DNA of 12,687 nt from JAJKIP01 sp040509055 (GTDB taxonomy: Bacteria > Bacteroidota > Bacteroidia > Chitinophagales > Chitinophagaceae): contig JBEVLT010000276.1 of assembly GCA_040509055.1 (NCBI GenBank), positions 1 to 12,687 of the forward strand. Direction: 5' to 3'. The position numbers and the translations under genes are program-made. Positions 6,009 to 12,687 of the stretch are shown piece after piece (position 1 is the first letter of the stretch; every line of letters begins with the position of its first letter). The notes under the pieces were generated by a model. That model was not told the origin of the DNA, searched no databases, and worked only from the letters and a program-made list of their open reading frames with translations.

Positions 6009-8048
6009 ATGCCTTTCCGTATTCATACTTCCTTTGAGCCGGCCGGCGATCAGCCCGAAGCCATCCGGCAGCTGACCGAGGGTATCAGAGACGGTGAAAA
6101 GTACCAGACCCTGCTCGGCGTAACGGGAAGCGGTAAAACCTTTACCGTGGCCAACGTGATCCAGAACGTACAGAAACCCACCCTGGTGCTGACGCACAAC
6201 AAAACACTGGTAGCACAGCTCTACGGCGAGTTTCGCCAGTTCTTTCCCGAAAATGCCGTCGAATATTTTGTTTCCTACTACGATTATTACCAGCCCGAAG
6301 CCTATATGCCGGTCAGCGATGTATACATCGAAAAAGACCTGAGCATCAACGAGGAGCTGGACAAGCTGCGGCTGCGTGCTACCACCAGCCTGCTCAGCGG
6401 CCGGCGCGATATCATCGTGGTGGCATCGGTCAGCTGCATCTACGGTATGGGTAATCCCACCGATTATGAAAGCGGCATCATCCGCATCAACAAGGGGCAG
6501 ACCTTGTCCCGCCAGGGATTCCTGCATTCGCTGGTCAACTCGCTGTATAACCGGACCACGCTGGATTTCAACCGGGGCACGTTCCGTGTGAAAGGGGATA
6601 CCGTGGACATCAACCTGCCGTATAGCGATTACGGCTACCGCGTTACGTTTTTCGGAGACGAGATCGAAGAGATCGAAAGCATCGATGTGGTGAAGGGAAA
6701 ACGGATCGGCCTGATGGAAAATGCCGCCATCTTCCCGGCTAACTTATACGTGGCGCCCAAAGATATCATGCAGCAGGTGATCTACGAGATACAGGACGAA
6801 ATGCAGGCGCAAACCGAATATTTTAAAAGCACCGGCAAGTTCATCGAAGCGCAGCGCCTGAAGGAACGGGTGGAATACGACCTGGAAATGATCCGCGAGC
6901 TGGGTTACTGCAACGGTATCGAAAACTATTCCCGCTTCTTCGACCGCCGGATACCGGGTACAAGGCCGTTCTGCCTGCTCGACTATTTTCCCAAGGATTA
7001 CCTGATGGTGATCGATGAAAGCCACCAGACCGTGCCGCAGGTGAGCGGCATGTACGGCGGCGACCGGAGCCGCAAGCTGATCCTGGTGGACTATGGTTTT
7101 CGCCTGCCCAGCGCACTGGACAACCGGCCGCTGAACTTTCATGAGTTCGAGTCGCTGCAAAACCAGGTGATCTTTGTATCCGCCACGCCTGACGACTACG
7201 AGCTGGAAAAAACAGGTGGTGTGGTGGTGGAACAGGTGGTCCGGCCTACGGGATTGCTCGATCCACCAATTGAGATACGCCCCAGCGTGAACCAGATCGA
7301 CGACCTGCTGGACCAGATCGACAAACGGGTGAAAAGCGGCGACCGCGTGCTGGTGACCACGCTCACCAAGCGGATGGCCGAAGAAATGGACAAGTACCTG
7401 CACCGCATCAACATCAAATCCAAATATATCCACAGCGAGGTGGATACGCTGGAGCGGGTAGAGATCCTGCGCCAGCTGCGCCTGGGCGACATCGACGTGC
7501 TGGTGGGCGTGAACCTGCTGCGTGAAGGGCTGGACCTTCCGGAAGTATCACTGGTCGCCATCCTCGATGCGGACAAAGAAGGTTTTCTGCGCAATGAAAA
7601 ATCGCTGACCCAGACCGCAGGCCGCGCTGCCCGCAACGTGAACGGGCTGGTCATCTTTTATGCCGACAAGATGACCGAGAGCATGCAGAAAACGATCGAC
7701 GAGACCGACCGCCGCCGGGAAAAACAGGTCGCGTACAATATCGAGCACAATATTACCCCGCGCACGGTAAAGAAAAGCAAGGAACAGGTATTTGCCCAGA
7801 CCTCCGTGCTTGATATCAAGGGCTATGATGCCGCCAACCCCTACGCCATCGGCCCGGATGAAGACCTGGTAACGGTGGCAGCCGAAGAGCAGGCTGAGTA
7901 CAAGACCATCCCGCAGCTGGAAAAAGCGATCGGCCGCGTCAAAAAAGACATGGAAAAAGCCGCCCGCGACCTCGACTTCATGGAAGCAGCCCGCCTGCGC
8001 GACGAAATGTTCCGGATGCAGAAGGAGCTGGAACAGATGAAAAAATAA
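6009..8048 (+). CDS. uvrB: Excinuclease ABC subunit UvrB
   Basis: UvrB receives damaged DNA from UvrA, verifies the lesion with its helicase-like fold and beta-hairpin, and recruits UvrC for dual incision in nucleotide excision repair. The product has 679 residues (E. coli 673). In order: MPFRIHTSFEPAGDQPEAI start, Walker A GVTGSGKT (37-44), damage-clamping beta-hairpin YYDYYQPEAY (90-99), UvrA-interaction region (about 150-250), Walker B DESH (336-339), SATP (391-394), helicase motifs V VGVNLLREGLDLPE and VI QTAGRAAR (535-542), and a C-terminal UVR coiled-coil motif for UvrC (636-671, ...DLDFMEAARLRDEM). Everything expected is intact. ATG 6009 gives the canonical N-terminus; a GTG at 5988 would add seven unrelated residues. 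polA begins 60 bp after the stop on the same strand, so the next repair step is encoded next door. Confidence 0.98.
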   Translation: MPFRIHTSFEPAGDQPEAIRQLTEGIRDGEKYQTLLGVTGSGKTFTVANVIQNVQKPTLVLTHNKTLVAQLYGEFRQFFPENAVEYFVSYYDYYQPEAYMPVSDVYIEKDLSINEELDKLRLRATTSLLSGRRDIIVVASVSCIYGMGNPTDYESGIIRINKGQTLSRQGFLHSLVNSLYNRTTLDFNRGTFRVKGDTVDINLPYSDYGYRVTFFGDEIEEIESIDVVKGKRIGLMENAAIFPANLYVAPKDIMQQVIYEIQDEMQAQTEYFKSTGKFIEAQRLKERVEYDLEMIRELGYCNGIENYSRFFDRRIPGTRPFCLLDYFPKDYLMVIDESHQTVPQVSGMYGGDRSRKLILVDYGFRLPSALDNRPLNFHEFESLQNQVIFVSATPDDYELEKTGGVVVEQVVRPTGLLDPPIEIRPSVNQIDDLLDQIDKRVKSGDRVLVTTLTKRMAEEMDKYLHRINIKSKYIHSEVDTLERVEILRQLRLGDIDVLVGVNLLREGLDLPEVSLVAILDADKEGFLRNEKSLTQTAGRAARNVNGLVIFYADKMTESMQKTIDETDRRREKQVAYNIEHNITPRTVKKSKEQVFAQTSVLDIKGYDAANPYAIGPDEDLVTVAAEEQAEYKTIPQLEKAIGRVKKDMEKAARDLDFMEAARLRDEMFRMQKELEQMKK

Positions 8049-8058
8049 ACGCCTTTCC

Positions 8059-8080
8059 GGCCTGTTTGCAAACACCGGCC
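8059..8080. promoter_or_regulatory. Palindrome/hairpin between uvrB and polA
   Basis: TGTTTGCAAACA (8063-8074) is a perfect 12-bp palindrome flanked by GGCC on the left (8059-8062) and, after a 2-nt offset, GGCC on the right (8077-8080). No T-run follows, so it is a poor terminator; it could be a weak attenuator or an operator for polA. Confidence 0.35.
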
Positions 8081-8096
8081 TGCCCACCGAAAATGC

Positions 8097-8104
8097 TACC
8101 TTAG
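8097..8104 (+). promoter_or_regulatory. Candidate -7 element of polA, abutting the start codon
   Basis: TACCTTAG matches TAnnTTTG in all but one position and is followed by CGGC and the ATG at 8109, the same four-base spacing as at recA and uvrB. Confidence 0.4.
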
Positions 8105-8108
8105 CGGC

Positions 8109-10946
8109 ATGGCAAAGAAAGTTTTCCTGCTGGATGCAATGGCGCTTATTTTTCGTGCATATTATGCGCTGATCCGCAGCCCCCGCATTACTTCCAAAGG
8201 CAGAAATACCAATGCGCAGTTTGGTTTTACGAACGCATTGATCGAATTGATCACCAGGCAAAAGCCTTCGCATATGGCCGTGTGCTTCGATACGGAAGCG
8301 CCTACGGAACGCCATACCGACTACGAAGGCTACAAGGCCAACCGGCAGGAAGCGCCGGAAGACATCCTGGCTGCCATTCCCGACATCAAAAAGATCATTA
8401 ACGGCTTCAATATACCCGTCATGGAACTGGACGGCTACGAGGCGGACGATGTGATCGGTACCCTGAGCAAACAGGCTGCCGCAGCGGGATACGAAGTATA
8501 CATGGTGACACCCGACAAAGACTACGGGCAACTTGTTTCCGACAAGATCAAAATTTACAAGCCGGGCTACCAGGGTGGCGACGTGGAGATAATGGGCCCT
8601 GAAGAAGTATGCGCCAAGTGGAATATCAAAGATGTATCGCAGGTGATCGACATACTCGGCCTGATGGGCGATGCCGTGGACAATATACCGGGTATTGCCG
8701 GCGTGGGTGAAAAAACAGCAGCGAAACTGTTAGCCGAATACGGCTCCGTAGAAAACGTAGTGGCCAGCGCCGATACCATCAAAGGAGCGCTTGGTGAAAA
8801 AATAAGGAAGGGAAAAGAAGATGCCATCCTCTCCAAAAAACTGGCGACCATTATAACCAATGTACCGGTATCCTTTCACGAAGAAGACTTTGCCCTGAAA
8901 GACTGGGACAAGGAACGGCTGAAAGATATTTTTGCCGAGCTGGAGTTCAGGACCATGGCTAAACGCGTGCTGGGAGAAGAAGCAGCTACCGCCGCACCGA
9001 AGGGTATTATTGAAAAAGAAATACCGCAGGGTGTGCAGACCGACCTGTTTGGCAACATAGTCGAACCGGTGGCTTCGAAAACAGAGGCTCCCGCCGCAGA
9101 ACCTGCCGAAGGCGCACAGGCGGATAAGAATATTCACAATACGCCACACCGCTATGAAGCCATCGAATTTGACAAAGGCATACAGGACCTGGTAGCCGAA
9201 TTGCAACAGCACGAGGAGATCTGCTTCGATACGGAAACCACGGGTATCGATGCCAACGATGCAGAGCTCGTAGGCCTCAGCTTTTCCATCACACCCGGCG
9301 AAGCATTCTATGTACCCTGCCCGCCCGACCAGCAGCGTACCAAAGAAATACTGGCTTTTTTTCAGCCCCTGTTCAGCGACCCTTCCAAAACCTGGATCGG
9401 GCAGAATACCAAGTACGACCTGCTGGTGCTGAAATGGTACGGTGTCGAGATAGCCGGCAACCTGTTTGATACCATGCTGGCGCACTACGTGATAGAGCCA
9501 GACGGCAAGCGCAGCATGGATATGCTCAGTGCCAAATACCTCTGCTACGAGCCCGTACACATCGAAGAGCTGATCGGCAAAAAAGGAAAGACACAGGGCA
9601 ACATGCGTGATGTGGAGATCGAAAAGATCAAAGACTATGCAGCGGAAGATGCCGATATCACCCTGCAGCTCAAACATGTTTTTGCCCCGCTGCTGAAGGG
9701 AAAGGAAGTGGAGAAAGTATTCGGCGAAGTGGAGAACCCGCTGGTGAAAGTGCTGGTGGATATGGAGTACGAAGGCATCCGCATCGACGTGAACTTTTTG
9801 ACAGATTATTCCAAACAACTGGAACGTGAAGCCAAAATAGCCGAAGAAAATGTGTACCGGCAGGCAGGCGTACGTTTTAACCTTGCCTCCCCCAAGCAAT
9901 TGGGCGAAGTACTGTTCGATAAATTAAAGCTGGACCCCTCGGCCCGGAAAACAAAGACCGGCCAGTACCAGACCGGTGAAGACGTCTTGCTCAAGCTGGC
10001 CGTGAAGGGGCACCAGATCGTTGACGACATCCTTGCTTTCCGCGAACTGACCAAACTGAAATCTACTTACGTGGATGCGCTGCCGCAGCTGATCAACCGA
10101 AAAACCGGCCGCGTGCATACCACGTACGGGCAGGCCGTAGCCGTAACAGGCCGCCTGGCCAGCAATAACCCCAACCTGCAGAATATACCGGTGCGCACGG
10201 ACAGGGGCCGCGAGATACGTAAAGCTTTTATCCCGCGCGATGAAAATCATATCCTGCTATCGGCCGACTATTCCCAGATCGAACTGCGGATCGTAGCGGC
10301 GATCAGCAGCGACCCGAATATGTGCGCCGCGTTCCAGGGCGGAACGGATATCCATACCGCCACAGCGGCCCGCGTGTACAACGTGGATGAAAAAGACGTG
10401 ACCAAGGAAATGCGCTACAAGGCCAAGAGCGTGAACTTCGGCATTATCTACGGCCAGGGTGCCTTTGGCCTGGCCGATAACCTGGGTATTACCCGTACGG
10501 AGGCCAAAGAGATCATCGATAACTACAAGAAGCAGTTTCCCGGCATTCAGCAGTATATGGACAACATGATCAACTTTGCCCGTGAACACGGCTATGTGGA
10601 AACGCTGATGGGACGGAAACGCTGGCTGCGGGATATCAACTCGGCCAACTTTACCGTGCGCGGCTTTGCCGAGCGCAACGCGATCAACTCACCCATACAG
10701 GGCACGGCCGCCGATATGATCAAGCTGGCGATGCAAAAGGTACACGCCGCCATGAAGCGGGAAAATATGAAAAGCAAAATGCTGCTGCAGGTGCACGACG
10801 AATTGGTGTTTGATGCGCTGAAAACGGAAGTGCATGAGTTGAAACCGCTGATCCTGGAAAACATGCAGGCTGCGCTTCCCCTGCCCAATGAAGTGCCGGT
10901 AATTGCCGAATGCGGGGAAGGCGTCAACTGGCTGGCAGCGCACTAA
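8109..10946 (+). CDS. polA: DNA polymerase I with 5'-nuclease and 3'-5' exonuclease
   Basis: Pol I fills excision-repair gaps and removes Okazaki primers. The product has 945 residues with all three domains. The 5'-nuclease (1-290) has the metal-binding acids Asp9, Asp61, Asp108, Glu111, Asp113/114, Asp136, Asp138, Asp188, Asp191 and a helix-hairpin-helix GVGEKTAAKLL (198-208). A flexible Ala/Pro/Glu-rich linker (about 290-355) follows and carries QTDLF (310-314). The 3'-5' exonuclease keeps FDTETTG (Asp374, Glu376), NTKYD (Asp437) and YAAED (Tyr510, Asp514), so proofreading should be active. The polymerase domain has motif A LLSADYSQIELR (Asp720), O-helix RYKAKSVNFGIIYG (Arg769, Lys773, Phe777, Tyr781) and motif C QVHDE (Asp897, Glu898). 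It is 60 bp downstream of uvrB and could be partly co-transcribed with it. Confidence 0.98.
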   Translation: MAKKVFLLDAMALIFRAYYALIRSPRITSKGRNTNAQFGFTNALIELITRQKPSHMAVCFDTEAPTERHTDYEGYKANRQEAPEDILAAIPDIKKIINGFNIPVMELDGYEADDVIGTLSKQAAAAGYEVYMVTPDKDYGQLVSDKIKIYKPGYQGGDVEIMGPEEVCAKWNIKDVSQVIDILGLMGDAVDNIPGIAGVGEKTAAKLLAEYGSVENVVASADTIKGALGEKIRKGKEDAILSKKLATIITNVPVSFHEEDFALKDWDKERLKDIFAELEFRTMAKRVLGEEAATAAPKGIIEKEIPQGVQTDLFGNIVEPVASKTEAPAAEPAEGAQADKNIHNTPHRYEAIEFDKGIQDLVAELQQHEEICFDTETTGIDANDAELVGLSFSITPGEAFYVPCPPDQQRTKEILAFFQPLFSDPSKTWIGQNTKYDLLVLKWYGVEIAGNLFDTMLAHYVIEPDGKRSMDMLSAKYLCYEPVHIEELIGKKGKTQGNMRDVEIEKIKDYAAEDADITLQLKHVFAPLLKGKEVEKVFGEVENPLVKVLVDMEYEGIRIDVNFLTDYSKQLEREAKIAEENVYRQAGVRFNLASPKQLGEVLFDKLKLDPSARKTKTGQYQTGEDVLLKLAVKGHQIVDDILAFRELTKLKSTYVDALPQLINRKTGRVHTTYGQAVAVTGRLASNNPNLQNIPVRTDRGREIRKAFIPRDENHILLSADYSQIELRIVAAISSDPNMCAAFQGGTDIHTATAARVYNVDEKDVTKEMRYKAKSVNFGIIYGQGAFGLADNLGITRTEAKEIIDNYKKQFPGIQQYMDNMINFAREHGYVETLMGRKRWLRDINSANFTVRGFAERNAINSPIQGTAADMIKLAMQKVHAAMKRENMKSKMLLQVHDELVFDALKTEVHELKPLILENMQAALPLPNEVPVIAECGEGVNWLAAH

Positions 10947-10981
10947 ACCGGCGTTCAGACAATCTGTAATATTTACATACC

Positions 10982-12064
10982 ATGCGATCCATCGTTTTTA
11001 TACTCCTGATCACTGCGCCGATGCTGGCGATGAGCCAGCAGAAAATGGATTTTGAAACCTACAACCCGGTAAATACGCTGGTGGTGCCGGAGCACAGGGT
11101 GACAAAAGCAAAATTCCCCTTCATCGATGTGCACAACCACCAGTGGAACATGGGTACGCAAAACCTGGAAGAGCTGGTGCGTGACATGGACCAGCTGAAC
11201 ATGACCGTGATGGTGAACCTGAGCGGCCAGGGAGGCAGCGCGTTGAAGAAAATGGTCGGTAATATCAACGATCATTATCCGAAACGCTTTATTGTTTTCA
11301 CCAACATCAATTTCAACGGCATCGGCGAAGACGACTGGACGAACAAGGCGGTAAAGCAGCTGGAAGAAGATGTAAAAAACGGGGCGAACGGTCTGAAAAT
11401 ATTCAAGAGCCTCGGCTTTTCGGTGAAAGATAAAAGCGGCAGCCGCGTGGCCGTGGATGATCCAAGGCTGGATGCCCTCTGGAAAAAATGCGGGGAGCTG
11501 AAGATCCCCGTGCTGATCCATACAGCCGATCCCAAACCTTTCTGGGACTCGCTGGATGAAAAGAATGAGCGCTGGCTGGAGCTGGCCACGCATCCCAATC
11601 GCAAGCGAAGCGCAACCGACCCGGAGCCATGGGAACAGCTGATCGAAGAGCAGCACCGGATGTTTAAAAAACACCCGGGTACCACGTTTATCGCCGCGCA
11701 TTTCGGCTGGTATCCCAACGACCTGGATCATTTGGGCAAACTGCTGGACGATATGCCCAACGTGGTCGTAGAGTTTGGCGCCGTCATTGCAGAACTGGGC
11801 CGCCAGCCAAGGGCGGCCAAAGCCTTCTTTACCAAATACCAGGACCGCATTCTCTTTGGCAAGGATAGCTGGGTGCCGGAAGAGTATGCCACATATTTCC
11901 GCGTACTGGAAACAGAAGACGAATACTTTCCCTATCACAAGAAATACCATGCCTTCTGGGCCATGTATGGCATGGGGCTGCCGGACGATATCCTGAAAAA
12001 GATCTATTACAAAAACGCCCTGCGCATCATCCCGAACATCGATAAAACAGGTTTCCCGGACTGA
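10982..12064 (+). CDS. Exported metal-dependent amidohydrolase (Amidohydro_2 type)
   Basis: The protein has 360 residues. A short signal peptide (1-18, ...MLAMS-Q) precedes a TIM-barrel hydrolase of the amidohydrolase_2 family (PF04909). Metal and active-site residues in order: FIDVHNH (His51, His53), GLKIFKSLG (138-145), VLIHTADP (His180), FIAAHFGW (His240), and ILFGKDSW (Asp295, in place of the usual FGTD). Family members hydrolyse or decarboxylate diverse small molecules; nothing here fixes the substrate. Aromatic-rich stretches (PKPFWDSLDEKNERW, YFPYHKKYHAFWAMYGM) probably line the pocket. The signal peptide places it in the periplasm or outside the cytoplasm, so a role in catabolism of an imported compound is more likely than in DNA repair. 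It starts 35 bp after polA with no obvious terminator between, and ends at a strong terminator. A TAATATTTA at 10967-10975 is a weak promoter candidate. Confidence 0.85.
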   Translation: MRSIVFILLITAPMLAMSQQKMDFETYNPVNTLVVPEHRVTKAKFPFIDVHNHQWNMGTQNLEELVRDMDQLNMTVMVNLSGQGGSALKKMVGNINDHYPKRFIVFTNINFNGIGEDDWTNKAVKQLEEDVKNGANGLKIFKSLGFSVKDKSGSRVAVDDPRLDALWKKCGELKIPVLIHTADPKPFWDSLDEKNERWLELATHPNRKRSATDPEPWEQLIEEQHRMFKKHPGTTFIAAHFGWYPNDLDHLGKLLDDMPNVVVEFGAVIAELGRQPRAAKAFFTKYQDRILFGKDSWVPEEYATYFRVLETEDEYFPYHKKYHAFWAMYGMGLPDDILKKIYYKNALRIIPNIDKTGFPD

Positions 12065-12090
12065 TCCCGGAGCAACCGCCTGAAGAAAAC

Positions 12091-12119
12091 ACCCGGCCCG
12101 GCTGGTCGGGTATTTTTTT
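12091..12119 (+). terminator. Rho-independent terminator after the amidohydrolase gene
   Basis: ACCCGGCC (12091-12098) pairs with GGTCGGGT (12104-12111): 8 bp with one G-U and a 5-nt loop, followed by A and seven T. It starts 27 bp after the stop codon. Confidence 0.9.
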
Positions 12120-12181
12120 GACTCTGTTCCGCCGTTTTATTGGTTTATCCTTTCTTCACACAGGCCGTCAGGGACAAGTTG

Positions 12182-12189
12182 TACCTTTC
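12182..12189 (+). promoter_or_regulatory. Candidate -7 element of the DUF1579 gene
   Basis: TACCTTTC matches TAnnTTTG in 7 of 8 positions, 20 bases before the ATG at 12210 and after the upstream terminator. No well-spaced TTG was found. Confidence 0.35.
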
Positions 12190-12209
12190 CCATCCTAAAA
12201 ACTATTAAC

Positions 12210-12687
12210 ATGAAACGTATACTCCTGGCACTTGGTGCCTTTTTGATGCTCTCCGCCGCTGCGCAGGCGCAGACCGAAGCCGAAATGAAGAAATGGGTGG
12301 AATACATGACCCCGGGCGACATTCACAACATGATCGCTTCCTGGGACGGCGACTGGACCGGCGATATCATCACCTGGATGGCGCCGGATGCACCACCCAG
12401 CAACAGTACAGGAAGCTGTACCAACAAAATGATCATGGGCGGTCGCTACCAGCTTGGCAATTTCGACGGCTCTTTCAGCGGTATGCCCTTCCAGGGTATG
12501 AGCCTGCTGGCCTACGACAATTCAAAAAAGGTATTTGAATCCATCTGGGTCGATAACATGGGCACGGGCGTGATGCACCTGAAAGGAACCTGGAGCGATG
12601 CCACAAAGACCCTGACGCTGACCGGGCCGATGCTGGACCCCACGAGCGGTAAAGAGATCACGATGAAAGAAACGCTGCAGATCGTGG
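12210..12687 (+). CDS. Exported DUF1579 family protein (3' end outside window)
   Basis: The first 159 codons are present and the frame is still open at the right edge. A signal peptide MKRILLALGAFLMLSAAAQA (1-20) is followed by Gln and a polar helix (TEAEMKKWVEYMTPGDIHNMIASWDGDW). The rest matches the DUF1579 pattern: an initial G-x-W (GDWTGDIITWMAP), the block MIMGGRYQLGNFDGSFSGMPFQGMSLLAYDN, KVFESIWVDNMGTGVMHLKGTWS and TLTLTGPMLDPTSGKEITMKE. The family is a lipocalin-like beta barrel of unknown function, common in the Bacteroidota and usually exported. The visible part covers most of the expected domain, so only a few dozen residues should be missing. It is its own transcription unit after the amidohydrolase terminator. 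Confidence 0.8.
   Translation, partial: MKRILLALGAFLMLSAAAQAQTEAEMKKWVEYMTPGDIHNMIASWDGDWTGDIITWMAPDAPPSNSTGSCTNKMIMGGRYQLGNFDGSFSGMPFQGMSLLAYDNSKKVFESIWVDNMGTGVMHLKGTWSDATKTLTLTGPMLDPTSGKEITMKETLQIV

Noticed and set aside
7548..8531. Open minus-strand frame of 327 codons spanning the uvrB-polA junction
   Set aside because: Antisense to the uvrB 3' end and polA 5' end; no recognisable domain or plausible start signal.
8730..9899. Long open frame (389 codons) on the minus strand across polA
   Set aside because: It is antisense to well-conserved PolA domains and its translation (Cys/His/Phe-rich, no motif) is typical of a shadow of a GC-moderate gene.
10973..11950. Open minus-strand frame of 325 codons opposite the amidohydrolase gene
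   Set aside because: The plus strand has signal peptide, metal-binding motifs and a matching terminator; the opposite frame has no domain.

Overview
This window reads as chromosomal DNA of a Bacteroidota bacterium, most likely of the Chitinophagia/Sphingobacteriia type. This is an inference from three things: gene starts that almost all lack a Shine-Dalgarno sequence, repeated matches to the Bacteroidota -7 promoter element TAnnTTTG just upstream of start codons, and protein families typical of the phylum (membrane-anchored tRNA_anti-like OB-fold protein, YceI, DUF1579, Bacteroidota-type MBOAT). I see no insertion sequence, phage gene, CRISPR array, tRNA or rRNA, and no gene-free stretch longer than about 185 bp. 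Most of the window is core housekeeping DNA.

Layout. On the minus strand, 2118 down to 1 holds a compact envelope operon: a secreted glucosaminidase-type peptidoglycan hydrolase, a membrane-anchored SGNH/GDSL hydrolase, and the first 63 codons of an MBOAT O-acyltransferase that runs off the left edge. From about 2160 to the right edge everything is on the plus strand: a seven-helix membrane protein that probably starts at a non-ATG codon, recA, a two-gene unit (membrane-anchored OB-fold protein and YceI), methylglyoxal synthase mgsA, uvrB, polA, an exported metal-dependent amidohydrolase, and a DUF1579 protein cut by the right edge.

How the genes fit together. RecA, UvrB and PolA form a repair neighbourhood: UvrB loads the dual incision of nucleotide excision repair, PolA fills the resulting gap, and RecA handles recombination and single-strand DNA signalling. 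uvrB and polA are directly adjacent (60 bp apart). mgsA next door makes methylglyoxal, a DNA-glycating metabolite. The left operon combines an acyl-transfer membrane protein, a GDSL-type hydrolase and a peptidoglycan hydrolase, which suggests O-acylation and remodelling of an envelope glycan.

The most interesting signals are regulatory and small-scale. The recA promoter contains a perfect inverted repeat with 11-bp arms lying over a perfect -7 element. The OB-fold/YceI promoter is bracketed by two copies of the 8-bp palindrome GTTTAAAC. recA, uvrB and polA each have a -7-like box whose G lies exactly four bases before the ATG, which predicts leaderless or nearly leaderless mRNAs. The linker between PolA nuclease domains carries QTDLF, a good match to the bacterial sliding-clamp-binding pentapeptide. 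I did not find a convincing new multi-gene system.
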